A stretch of DNA of 64,000 nucleotides from Helichrysum umbraculigerum (taxonomy: Eukaryota; Streptophyta; Magnoliopsida; Asterales; Asteraceae): positions 73,141,559 to 73,205,558 of the forward strand of contig CATIUR010000001.1 in assembly GCA_949592205.1 (NCBI GenBank), read 5' to 3'. The notes under the pieces are model-generated. The model saw only the letters and a list, made by a program, of their open reading frames with translations, did no database searches and had not been told where the DNA came from. The position numbers were made by a program, and so were the translations under genes. Numbering within the stretch: position 1 is the first letter of the stretch; the number at the start of each line of letters is the position of its first letter. This document shows positions 47,191 to 58,674 of this stretch, one piece after another.

Positions 47191-48689
47191 TGTGACACCC
47201 GACAAATTAGGACTAATAATTAGTATCTAATCATTGTGCAATACATGTAATTAGTTATGTATTAGGCTGATTATGTGTATCATTATGTATATTGGAATAT
47301 ATACACACGTACGCGATTTATTTAAATCGTGCATTCTCATTTCGGATGGAATCCGACACCTCAAACACGGACGTTGGTGAAGCAATTATTAAATAATATT
47401 AAATTATTTAATAAACTCATTAATTTCTATAAATTATTTTAATAAGATACAAAATGTATTTCGTATCGTGTAAAATGAACCGTACGCGACGAAAACGCGC
47501 GAAACGCGCCCGACAAACGAACAAAACTCAAGTTATATTTTTATAACCCAATATTAAGTATTTTGATTAAATACTTTGGTTAAAAATATCGCGATTTAAA
47601 TCGTTAACGAAACACACGTATTAAAATGTATAACGATTAAAATACGTTTAAACGATCGGGTAAACGAACACCGCACGAGACACAAACTTAGGGAACAAAA
47701 ATTGTGAAGCCCACACCTCTAGTGGGCCCCATAAAACTGGCCAAACAAAGAGGCATGGCCTCCATGCCCTCTTTGTTCATTACCACACACAAACACACCC
47801 TTACACATTTCAATCATCACCATCATTTTCACTTTCAACACACTCCACCTCTCTCCCTCTCTCTCTCTAAATTGGCCTCCACCACCACCCTAAAACGCCA
47901 TCCTTTACCAAGAAAAGCCACCCCAAAAACCTCTCCATTTGCAATACGGTTTGAAGCAAAAACGATCACCACGAAGCAAGGAACGTTTCTATCTTTTCGG
48001 TTTCTTCATTCGACACTTGTAAGATCTCGTCACCTTTCAAAAATACCAATATTATGTGTGTTTACATGCAATGTTGCTCAACCAACTATGAATTGTCCAA
48101 AACACAAGCTTAAATATGTTTTTACACGCATATATATGTATATCATTTTCTGTCCAGAAAATTCGTGTTAGTAGAAAAATCATATAAAATCGAAAACACA
48201 AGATAAATCCACGAAACAACTTGGAAAATTTTGGTATTTTTGTTGTCTACAACTTTCATTTAGAACATATATTCTAGAAATACACCTATTTTTCCAGAAA
48301 ATTCGGTTTGTGAGCAAAGGTACGTTTTTGGCCGAGAATGGACTTGACACTTCTCGATTTTTATTTAGCTAACTAAATGGTCCACATAGATCATGAAAAA
48401 ATTCAGAAAAATACTAGAGATATAGCAGAATATGTGTGATTTTTGTCGAATTTTATTTCGGTGTAAAAGTGGTCGAAAACGGGGGTTGAATCAGGATAAA
48501 AATCTGGAAAACATGGTACATTAGTGTTTTGGTGTACATTTTTAAAAACCGACACTTCGGGCTAACCACGAAATGAACCAATAATTTTCACGAACTCTAT
48601 AAGCATATCTAAGGGTTGGATAAAAGTCTCGGGTCAAACAAAACACGTTTGACCATAAACCCGAACATGAAAATCATCACAACCTCCTG

Positions 48690-48970
48690 TGTCACATCGG
48701 GGCCAACCCGACTGCGACACAAAGTCTTATGTTGCAACAATCACTTATGTCGCAATCAGCGACGCAACTTTTTATGTTGCAAACGAATTCCGATGTCGCA
48801 TGGTGCGACACCAACCCTTATGTCGCAATGATTTCGAATGTCGCACTTAGCGACGCAAACACTTGTGTCGCACTGAACTGAACGTCGCATATAGTGACAC
48901 AAATCCATATGTCGCATAAGTATGATTTCTTATTTATGCGACACAACTCTTGTGTCGCACCCAGTGTCGC
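48690..48970 (+). repeat. Inverted TTGTGTCGCA repeats in LTR I
   Basis: A dozen or more degenerate copies of (T)ATGTCGCA/TGCGACA in both orientations, as in LTR D. Confidence 0.85.
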
Positions 48971-49054
48971 AATTCACAGAATCTTGAATTTCGATGCACT
49001 TTTATTAAAGCAATATAAGTATAAATAAAAATTTTCTAAGCTGACCCGGAAACT

Positions 49055-49145
49055 CGACCCCAGCTAAGGGCTCTGCCCCTTGGACCCCGCCAGGGGTTGC
49101 CACCCCTTGGACCCCGCTACCAGGGGCGCTGCCCCCGGACCCCCG
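49055..49145 (-). other. G-quadruplex-prone block in LTR I
   Basis: Minus strand has several G-runs of 4-5 (plus strand GACCCC, GCCCCTTGGACCCCGCC, GCCCCCGGACCCCC). Homologous to 18478-18534. Confidence 0.7.
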
Positions 49146-50202
49146 TCATTCAAAATCTTGAAAATAGTATCGAACACTTACAACAACAAAACATATAATA
49201 ATAATACTTTGGAATTATTATTACAAAATCTCACCAACGGACCGTACATGTTTTTAAAACACAAACAACAAATAAATCATTTGGACATAACTAGTTGAAT
49301 GAACAACTAGCATAGATGGTCTGTTGAGACATCTACTTATATTTATAACCTTGCGCGTTTAGGACGCTAGCAGGTTACAGTCTGCGGATATCACACCATT
49401 ACTTGCTTTTAGCAACGCATCAGACTCAGGTGAGTCTCATAGCCCCGCATTTTTATTGTTTTTACTTCCGGGGTGGGAATACATGCTCATTTATTTTACA
49501 TGTGGACACAAGTATAAACATCGATATATACTGCATGAGTTGTTTTACTAATCATAAAAGCCCTCCACCACATAGTTTGTTTATATGGATTTAGCGAATG
49601 TTAGTGTATGGTACCATATGGGATTGACAATCCCCGTCCGGGTTAGCAAGCACTAACTGGTCAAACGGACGCATTATCATTTGTTCATACGAGTGTAGAT
49701 TAGGCACTCGCAGGGAGGCACCCTCGATCAGGCACTTGATTGTGATCCTCACACCTTAGTTAAGCTCAGACTATGGGCTCATGGCAGTAATATACACATC
49801 TATTTGATTGATTTCAAACATATTAAATCTTGTGGTTCATACATTATACTTTATCATAAACCTGTGAGCTCACCAGCTTTTAGCTGACCATTTAGCATGT
49901 ATTCTCAGGTTCTCAGCAGCAGTAGGTCTGCTCACTCAGGATACCCTAGCTCGAGTCACATGCAAACATTATTAGATCGTCATGCATTACTATATTTTGT
50001 AAATGTAGTTATGCCTTAGAATCTCTCATATTAAAATGCGAGCTTTTGTAATATTATAACGTTTGTAAACTTTTACATTAATCAATGTATTTTTGTAAAT
50101 GACGCATGTAGATGTCGTTCATTATATCTTCGTGCTGTGATTATCGGATTAGTCGCGCCCCGACCTGATTCGCTTCCGCACAGTAAATTTGGGGGTGCGA
50201 CA

Positions 50203-50456
50203 CCTAAAACCACATGACGACGAAGACCATCACCAAACTGATCAGATGTATCATTGTTGATGAGTGGTATAAAGTTTGCTTTTTTAGTATTCTTTGATGT
50301 AAATTGTGTTGGTATTGTTGGGTAATTGATAGTGTGTATGATTTTGAGTAAGTGTTTGGTGTCATAAGCATTCCGGGCGGTGGTTGGTGGAATGGTAGTG
50401 GTTGTGATGGCGTTGGATTGTAGAGATGTCGGTGGTAAAGAATTCCTCGAAACCAA
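50203..50456 (-). pseudogene. Upstream part of the captured gene in the MULE
   Basis: 84 open codons on the minus strand from a Met at 50456 (MVSRNSLPPTSLQSNAI..., Thr/Pro-rich, then FGDGLRRHVVL). It lies upstream of the AT-hook fragment once solo LTR I is removed, so it may be the N-terminus or 5' region of the same captured gene. On its own it matches nothing I know; the link rests on position. Confidence 0.4.
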
Positions 50457-50953
50457 TAACTAAATTGAAATGTGAACAGAAAAGTTGAAATTTGATTTGT
50501 CCATTTTGTTAAAATGTATGTGGATCTTGGGGTTTAATTTTGAAGAATTGATTAAAATCTACTAAAATTGAGGAAAATAATCATCAAGGTTATAGATATT
50601 GAGGTAGGATTTATAAGAGGTTTAATAAAAAAGAAAAAAAATTACTAGAATTTTAAGGTTTTAAAAGTGTTAGGTTTAGGTCATTGATTAGGGAGGAAGA
50701 AGAAAGGAAACATCACATGGTTGGGAGGGTTTTTGGAAGAAGGGGAGAATAAAAAGACTTATGTACCCTCATGTGCGTGTCATGTGACAAACTTAACAAA
50801 TATTTTTAACGGTCGTTAGTGGGAGGGACTACCGCCGTGCATTATGGTATCATTCAGGGATGATCGATGTAATTTCCAAAAGATAAGGACGATCGGTGTA
50901 ATTTTGTGCAAAGCACAAGGACGATTGGTATAATTTACTCCTCAAAATATTAA

Positions 50954-51601
50954 GGGGGTGCTTGGTAGGAAACTTTGGGGGGTAAGGAATGATAATGCTA
51001 GTCATTAAAGATGCTTGGTTAAGGATAATGTAATCAATCATTATAGAGTATAGGGTAATGAGGCATTCCCCACTCATTTGGGGGTTATGAGAATCATTAT
51101 AGTTATAACTTGTAACTGCCATGTACATTTTATGTTTATCCATTCATTTTTTTTCCTTTCGTATTTTTACAAAAACAAAATTAATTTCATTCATTTTTCA
51201 ATTAAATTGTGTCACCGTATAATTCTTCTTAACCTTTTTTTCCAACTAATTAGCATGTAACCATCTATCCTTTCTGATATATGGTTTATGAATCGGTTTT
51301 TTTTTTTTTTTAATTTTTTTTCCAGTATCCATAATTATAATAAAATTTGTCTACAAAATAATTTTTTAGGATTTAAAAATATTGAAATCAAAGTGATTCA
51401 TGGTATAAGGTATTAAAGTCCCATATATGAAAATCAAAATAATTATTAAAAAGTTAAGCCCTTTTTTTTCTCCCATGTTAATAGTATAATTTTTTGAACC
51501 AAGCACCATCAAAGGTAATGGTAATGTGCATTGCATTCCATAGTATTCCCTTTGCCAATCCCAATCCCATTCCCATTCATTTGTTTAAACCAAGCGCCCC
51601 C
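50954..51601. mobile_element. Harbinger/Tourist-like MITE
   Basis: 648 bp with inverted ends GGGGGTGCTTGGT / ACCAAGCGCCCCC (one mismatch) and TAA duplications (50951-50953, 51602-51604), typical of PIF/Harbinger. Inner terminal sequence is also rich in GGGAATGGGATTGG-like repeats. No transposase. Confidence 0.82.
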
Positions 51602-52841
51602 TAAGTTTTTTACTTTTGTTTTTTCGCTTACACTATTGTCGCACCCCCGAAACACGTGGCAGCGGAAGTATTAGGTGTCACGGGGGCACCGACCAAATCA
51701 AATATCATCACACAAAGATTACAACAAACGACCTCTATATGAGACGTTTTAATAAAAAGTTACATTTCATAAATAAAACAGTTACAAATGTTATATTAAA
51801 ACATTGGAGTTTCGCATTAAAAGTGTAGAGATTTCTAATACAAAAATGCTGATACAAAATATCGTAATGCAATCTAATCTCTTGTTGTTTGTGAAAACAT
51901 GCGACTCGAGCTAATGCTTTCCAAAAGCATCCTACTGCCTTGTTTCCTGTGGGTAGTCCTACTGCGTCTGTGAACCTGAGAAATACATGCTAAAAGGTCA
52001 ACATAAAGTTGGTGAGTTCATAGGTTTACACAGTTAAAATCATAGTATGAACCACAAGATTTCGTAGTTATCAAAGTAGCACGAATGCCAAAGTAAATCG
52101 TAGTATACTATTGCCATGAGCTCATAGTCTGAAGCTTAACCGTAGTTGTTTACCCCCAGTGAGTGTGTAACCAGTACACTCGGCTGTACGAAATATTATG
52201 CATCCGTATAGTGGTTAGAGCGACTAACCCGGATGGCGGATTGTCAGGTCCCGATATATCTATCCATAATGTTCGCACTTAGTATTAACGTACTATGATA
52301 TTTGTTAGGGGCTATCGTAGTTTGGTTTAGTTACTCATGCAATTAGTATAAGAGTTTTCGTTACTTGCGTTCATATGTAAAACCGTTTATAAAACAGAGC
52401 ATGTATTCTCACCCCAAAGTAAAAAGCAGTAAAAAGTGGGGCTATGAAACTCACCTGAGTTTAGCAGGTAGCAAGCAAATATCAAATAGCAAGCAAAGTG
52501 TGATCCAATGTGCAGCCTTCTAACGTCCTAAACGTATAATGTTGTGTAAGTAGATGTCTCAAAAGACCATCTATAGCTATTGTATAAGTGGGGGTCAATG
52601 TCCACTTAAGCCAATCGTGTAGGTGGAGGGTTAATGTCCACCTAGAGCTAGTTCATCAACTAGTATGTCCAAATAAGTTGTTCAAGTTCGATTATTAAAA
52701 ACGTGTACGTCCCGTTGGTGAAAGTTTGTAATAATAATTCATTTAGACATTATTATTAAGTTTGTTTTGTTGTATATTATACATTAGTACATATTGTGTG
52801 TTGCTAACAGATTATTTAGTTCGTAAAGACCTCAAACCGTA

Positions 52842-52970
52842 GGTCAAAGTTGGTCAAAACTGGTCAAACTGGTCAAAGTTGGTCAAACCTGGTCAAACCT
52901 GGTCAAAGTTGGTCAAACCTGATCAAAGTTGGTCAAACTGGTCAAAGTTGATCAAACTTAGTCAAACTTA
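52842..52970 (-). repeat. TTGACC (W-box-like) array in LTR J
   Basis: Ten GGTCAA plus three variants on the plus strand, i.e. TTGACC on the LTR sense strand, 8-13 bp apart. TTGAC(C/T) is the W-box bound by WRKY factors. Confidence 0.85.
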
Positions 52971-53231
52971 GCATCACTAGCAAAATGTAGCAACACTAGT
53001 AATTGTGGCATCACTAGGTTAGTGTCTCTACTTGAGACTTAGGATATTTTCAGAAATTGTAGCATCACTAGCAAAATGTAGCAACACTAGTAATTGTGGC
53101 ATCACTAGGTTAGTGTCTCTACTTGAGACTTAGGATATTTTCAGAAATTGTAGCATCAATAGCAAAATGTAGCAACACTAGTAATTGTGGCATCACTAGG
53201 TTAGTGTCTCTACTTGAGACTTAGAATATTT
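52970..53231 (-). repeat. 91-bp tandem repeat in LTR J
   Basis: Almost three copies, starting AGCATCA at 52970, 53061 and 53152, nearly identical. Recent amplification. Confidence 0.92.
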
Positions 53232-54920
53232 GGTTCAAGTGTTCTAAGTGTCGGTTTCTAATTCGGGAAACTTTCTAAGTTTAGTTTTTTGTCCAAGTTA
53301 CTAACTAAGTCACCCAAACCCATATTTGTTACCACTTTCCAAAAATAGTAAGTCATTTTTAGAAACCGAGCCGTTTTTGTTGACTTGGTCAAACCTACCT
53401 GGTTTGACCCGAAACTTTTACCCAACCCATACATCAGTTTATAGAGTCCATAAAATTTGTCGGTTCGTGTCGGGGTTCATCCAAAGTGTCGGTTTCTAAC
53501 ATGCAACTTAAGATTTCAAGATTTCATAATTTTTGACTTTTGTCGGTTTAGTTCGCCATTTAATTTCTACCACTTCTGCTCCAAATCAAGTCTCACAAAT
53601 TTTACCAATTGATCATCAATGTTTCTGGTCTAACATATAATTTTTACAGAAACTATAGTGTCCATTTACATATTTAAATAATTTTGCGAAGGAACCGAAC
53701 TCGGTTTTCAAAAACTTCCAGACCAGACTCAAAGATCAGATTATAGCCAAAAATACGTACGGATCTGGAAAAAGTGCAAAACACGAAAGTTGTAGCCCTT
53801 TTCAATACGCAACTTTTAAAAAACATTTGTTGTCTAATTCTTCCTAGAACTCAAGATATGCTCGTTCTTGTAAACTGATTTTTCTGGGACAGATTCTGTG
53901 TTTTTATATATGGTTGGTAAAAACGTATTTTAACAAGTTTTTAGGACATAATCTAGTTAGATGAACTAATAAACATTAAAATCAGTATCATGCAAGTAGA
54001 TTTAATGAAGAATAAGTGGGTTTTCTTACAAAGAATGTGATGAAAAGAAGGAGGTGATGATGATGATGATGGTCTTGGTGCTTGCTTCCTTTTCTTGCTT
54101 GATCAATGGTGGTGTTTAAGGGTGGTATAAGGGCTGAGTTAGGGTGGTTGTAAGGTGGGTTTTTCTGCAGATTATAGTGAGAGGAAGTGTTCTCTAGTGA
54201 GATGGGAGAGTGTTTGAATGATAGAGTGAGGTGGAGTGAATGAAAGTGTGCATGCTTTGTGAATGGATCAAGGAGGGAATCAAAATGATGGGTTTGCATG
54301 TATGTGGAGAAGGTGGGATGGAGGTGGCCGGCCCCACCATGGGCCCCCACCTGGTCTCTTGTGTTTTAATTTAAATCCCAGACTGTGTTTACGTATTTAG
54401 GTCGTTTACTTGTTGTTCGTGTTAAAACGTTAAACCGCGTAATGTTATTTTGAGTCGTTTTAATTCACAATATATTTTGGATGAATTTTCATTGAAGTAT
54501 TATTATAATTCTTTGTTTTTAGTTGTCAAAATATTTATTGACTTTTGTTTCGTTGCCGAAATCGATTTGCACGTTTTTACCGTATTTGAGACGTTTTAGC
54601 CAAAACGTCTAAGTTTTTCGTGTATTATTTTATAAAAATAATAATATATGATAAATAACTTCTAAAAATAGATTTAAGTTATTTATAGAAATATTTTCAC
54701 CAACGTCGTATATTAAGTCGGACTCCGTCCGGTTGTTTCGCGTAATTACAACTAATTACGTAAGCGTAATATAAAACAATTACGTAGGCGTATATTCACA
54801 TAAATATACAAATAGTTACAAGTAATTACAAGTATTTAGCCTAAATCACATCTAAATACACATAATTAGGGTTTTGGTTAAGTTTAAAAGTTAACCTAAA
54901 TTGTCGGGTGTCACAACTAT

Positions 54921-55103
54921 CACAATATCAAATGGATCTATTTTAAAAATAAGTGAATGTTGAAGTTATTGAAAATATAATAGCAATTTTATAACTTTAG
55001 CAATTTTCTTTAATATAACTTACATTGTTCTTGAAAAGTATATCCAAAAGTTCTCACTAATTTATTGAATATAACTTACATTGTTCGAGTAATTGTTCGA
55101 ACG
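54921..55103. other. Unassigned AT-rich sequence between solo LTRs J and K
   Basis: No ORF or repeat seen; probably original intergenic DNA. Confidence 0.4.
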
Positions 55104-55108
55104 ATTTC

Positions 55109-58100
55109 TGTCGCACCCCCTTATTCGGGTTGTGGAAGTGAATCGGGTCGGGGCGCGACTAATCAATAATCAAGCTCATAAGATATATAATGAACGACTC
55201 TATATGCGTCGTTTACAAAATACATTGATATAACATAAGAGTTTGCAAACTGTTTACATTATATTGAGTTCACATGATTTACCCTGAGAGATTCTAGTAC
55301 ATTTCCAATTATACAAAATATAGATATGCAAGGAAATCTCTTGATGTTTAATGATTGCATGCGACTCGAGCTAAAGTATCCTGATGGGCAGTCCAACCTA
55401 CTGCTGAGTACCTGAGATAACATGCTAAAAGGTCAGCTAAAAAGCTGGTGAGCTCACAGGTTTAATATGATAAGATATGATTTGTGAACCGCAATATTTA
55501 ATGAGTTGATTTACTAAACATGTAAATAAATGAATAATGAGTATCACTGCCAAGAGCACATAGTCTGAGCTTAACTGAGGGGTCAGGATCCACCTTTAAG
55601 GACCTGAGCGAGGTGCCTCTCTATGAGTGCCTAATCTACACTCAATACTGAACAAATGATAATGCGTCCGTTTGACAGGTTAGTGCTTGCTAACTCGGAC
55701 GGGGATTGTCAATCCCATATGGTACCATACACTAACATTCACGCTAAATCATATTAACAAAACTATGCTTCAGAGGACTTTGATTGATTAGATGAAAACA
55801 ACTCATGCAGCATACGTGATAATTTGATACTTGCGTTCACATGTAAAACAAAACGAGCATGTATCTCACCCCTAGGTAAAAGCATTTAAAAAGGGGCTAT
55901 GAGACTCACATGAGTCGGATGACTTGCAAAACAAGTAGTAATGATGATGCACAAGTTAATGATGTCGTTCCAAAGACTATAACCTGCCGGGCGTCCTAAA
56001 CGCGCAAAGTTTACAATAATGATTAGATGTCTCAACAGACCACCTATGCTAGTTGTTCACTCAACTAGTAATGTCCAATGATTTAGTTTGATTAGGTATG
56101 ATTGGAAAAATATGTATGGCTCGTTGGTGATTAATTGTAATAATAATCTCAAATCATTATTATCATAATATTGTAATGATATACTTATATAGTATATTTG
56201 AAATGTTTAGTATTCGTATCGTATAAGTTTTGAAGTGTTGTGTTATTCGATATTTAATTGTGGAAATAAGTTATAAGTATTCGATATTTGTTTAAAGAAC
56301 TTAAGTTTCTAGTAGTTAGCTTGGTTCGCAAGACTCAGCTCGCATGGCAAACTCGGTTCACTAGACGGTTCAACTCACAGTCCATGGTTCAACTCGCAAT
56401 CCATGGTTCAACTTGCAATCTAACTCTTATATGGTCAAACAGGCTCGGTTTGACCCGCAACTTTCACACAAGTCTTAAAATGGTTAAATAAGTCTTAGAA
56501 AATAATCGTTATGTTTCGTGGGTCTCTCCAAGTGTCATTTTCATGATTATGTCAAAACAGTCCCTAGGTTTATAATTTTCCATATTTCAACCCGATTAAT
56601 CTCTCGATTTGACCAACTTCTAGTCCGAATCCATCCTAACTAAAAATCACACATGTTCTCCTAGGTGTCTAGTTCATTTCTGCATTTTATCCCGATTTTA
56701 TAAGGTCGTTTACTATTTTAAACAAAAATGGAAATGAAAAGTGGTCGGATTTGGTCTATAAACACACTCAGTCCATAAATCGGTTTCTACACTTGAATCC
56801 GTGAGGATCTGGTCAAAGTGGTAAACACAAAAGTTGTAGCCAACGTCTTAACGGCAATTTTTCGTTTAGACTTCGTAAGTTGATTTCTCCTAGAACTCGA
56901 GTTATAGTCTCGAGAAGGAGACGAATGTTTCTGTCCGTCGGAACAGTAACGCGCGCTTTAACGGAATAATTATTTTAAAATAGTAAACGAAGTCAAAACG
57001 TTACAAAATTAGTGTCGTTGGAAAGCTGACATTCGGAACTTGATTTTAGGATTAAGAAACGTTCATTTTCATGTTGTTATGATTTTTATAAAAATCGTTC
57101 AAGTGAGTGCATTTTCTGGACAGCAAGTTTTAAGTGATGATTTTGAGTTTTAAAACGCGTTTCGATTTATATTTTGGACATTATAACGTTGAATGAGCAC
57201 TATAACATGATTATAAACATATTACAAGTAATATGAAAAGGTTTTAAAGTTCTTACAATGTCCTAGATGAAGAGGAGGAAGAATGGAAGTCGTATGCTCG
57301 TTTTCACGTGTTTTCTTGAATTCCGGCTTGGCGGCTCGTGGTGGCTCTATGGTGGTGATGTGGTGGACTTGTGGTGATGTTAGGAGGTTGTTGTGGTGGC
57401 TGGTGACAGCCCCAATTCGTTTGGGAGAGAGAGATTAGAGAGATAGAGGGGTGTTGCATGAATGAGGATGGAATAATGGTCTTTGAGGTTAAATGGTCAA
57501 AAACAAGATCCATGAATCATGGATCTTGTTTGGCTGATTTTTCCAAGCCAATAATGGAGGCAAGGTTGTTAAAATCTTGTCTCCATACTTAGGTATAATA
57601 TCCGTGTTCGTTTACCCGATCGTTTAACGTTAATTCGTACATTATATAAAATACGTACGTGTTTGATACAAAAATACATTTTCGATGGCTTAACTTGAAG
57701 TATTACTTAATAATACTTGGTAACCTTTATAAAATGTTTTGGACAAAGTGTCGGTGACGATGTATGCGATTGTTTGACGATTATTTAATATCATGACATT
57801 TAAATGACGTTTAAACTAAACGTATTGCTTTTCGATATAACTTTCAATATTTATAGTGGAAGTATTTTATCAAAACACTTTACTTGAAGTTATAAAAATA
57901 TAACTTTTGGTTGGTTTTGATTGTCGGGCACAAATCGTGCGTTTTTGGTCGCGTATGAGTGTTTTATACGATACCAGTTACGTGTTAACTATTATAAAAA
58001 TAATAGTTAATAAATACTGTGATTATTAAATAATTTCATATTACTTAATAATTTGATTCACCGACGTCCGTATTTGATTTTTCTGCGTCTTTCAGATTGA

Positions 58101-58235
58101 TTTATAATGATTATTAAAAAATCATCTAACGTTATATATATAATATCCGAATACTTTCGTCTTAATACGTACCAAGTACGAATGATTAAGGTTTAAATTA
58201 GGAGCTAATTTTGCCCTGTTTGACCGGGTGTCACA
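55109..58235 (-). mobile_element. Solo LTR K (Tekay-like, minus orientation)
   Basis: 3127 bp with ATTTC duplications (55104-55108, 58236-58240). Minus strand TGTGACACCCGG...GGGGTGCGACA. Short repeats with core CCATGGTTCAACTCGCAAT at 56380-56420, donor-like ATTGTAAGA (57251-57256), and a GTGAGTCTC box near 55900 whose CAG has become CAT. Confidence 0.95.
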
Positions 58236-58240
58236 ATTTC

Positions 58241-58674
58241 TCACCGTTGTAACAAGCATAACCAAACAAATTTACGAACAATGAAAATAATATATGAATT
58301 TTAACAAATAGTATAGCATAATGTATGTTATCATACTTTAAACAAAAATCAAAGTAAATGATTTCACAAGGTAGTCGTGTTTCACTGATAATTAAGTTAA
58401 GTTGTCCAATTAAGACGGTGAACATTTGAACAGTCTTTTGGTCACAAGTTCTTTGATCTACTAATGCAATCCATAAACATATTCGCTATACATATACTCA
58501 TATCATTCGAATCATATCTTATGTTTTGCTTAATATGCTAAAATTCGTGACTAATTGATCGTTATCGTACATTGATAGTGTAACTTACTCTGGACGTATA
58601 TATACATGAAGTGACTTAATTATTTTTTTATGGACGATTCCGAAAATTTCGCGAGTCTTAAACTAATAATTTGA
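58241..58674. other. Unassigned AT-rich sequence left of element G
   Basis: About 430 bp with no credible ORF or repeat. Confidence 0.4.

Larger units (their letters stand above)
47191..50202 (+). mobile_element. Solo LTR I (Tekay-like, plus orientation)
   Basis: 3012 bp, TGTGACACCCG...GGGTGCGACA, with perfect CCTAA duplications at 47186-47190 and 50203-50207. Has TTGTGTCGCA inverted repeats (48690-48970), a C-rich block (49055-49145), donor-like CACTT|GTAAGA at 48019 and a CAGGTGAGT box near 49427. Closest in layout to LTR D. Confidence 0.95.
46596..50940. mobile_element. Mutator-like element (Pack-MULE) carrying an AHL gene fragment
   Basis: Terminal inverted repeats of about 200-210 bp (46596-46805 and 50733-50940; outer end GAGTAA(A/T)TTATACC) plus a perfect 9-bp duplication. 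No MURA-type transposase. About 1.3 kb without the 3.0-kb solo LTR I inserted at 47191. The interior holds a fragment of an AT-hook gene. Confidence 0.92.
51637..54915 (-). mobile_element. Solo LTR J (Tekay-like, minus orientation)
   Basis: 3279 bp with ACTAT duplications (51632-51636, 54916-54920). Minus strand TGTGACACCCGAC...GGGTGCGACA. Contains the GGTCAA array (52842-52970), a 91-bp tandem repeat (52970-53231), a donor-like TTTGTAAGA (54024-54029) and a CAGGTGAGT box near 52452. Confidence 0.95.

Noticed and set aside
47704..48171. 155-codon ORF in LTR I, and His-rich ORFs in J (53988-54350) and K (57304-57513)
   Set aside because: Translation of CT- and CAC-rich leader tracts; not conserved in sequence and running across the predicted splice donor.
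52842..53231. CRISPR-like or satellite interpretation of the repeats in LTR J
   Set aside because: Repeats are contiguous without unique spacers and are confined to one LTR with target duplications.
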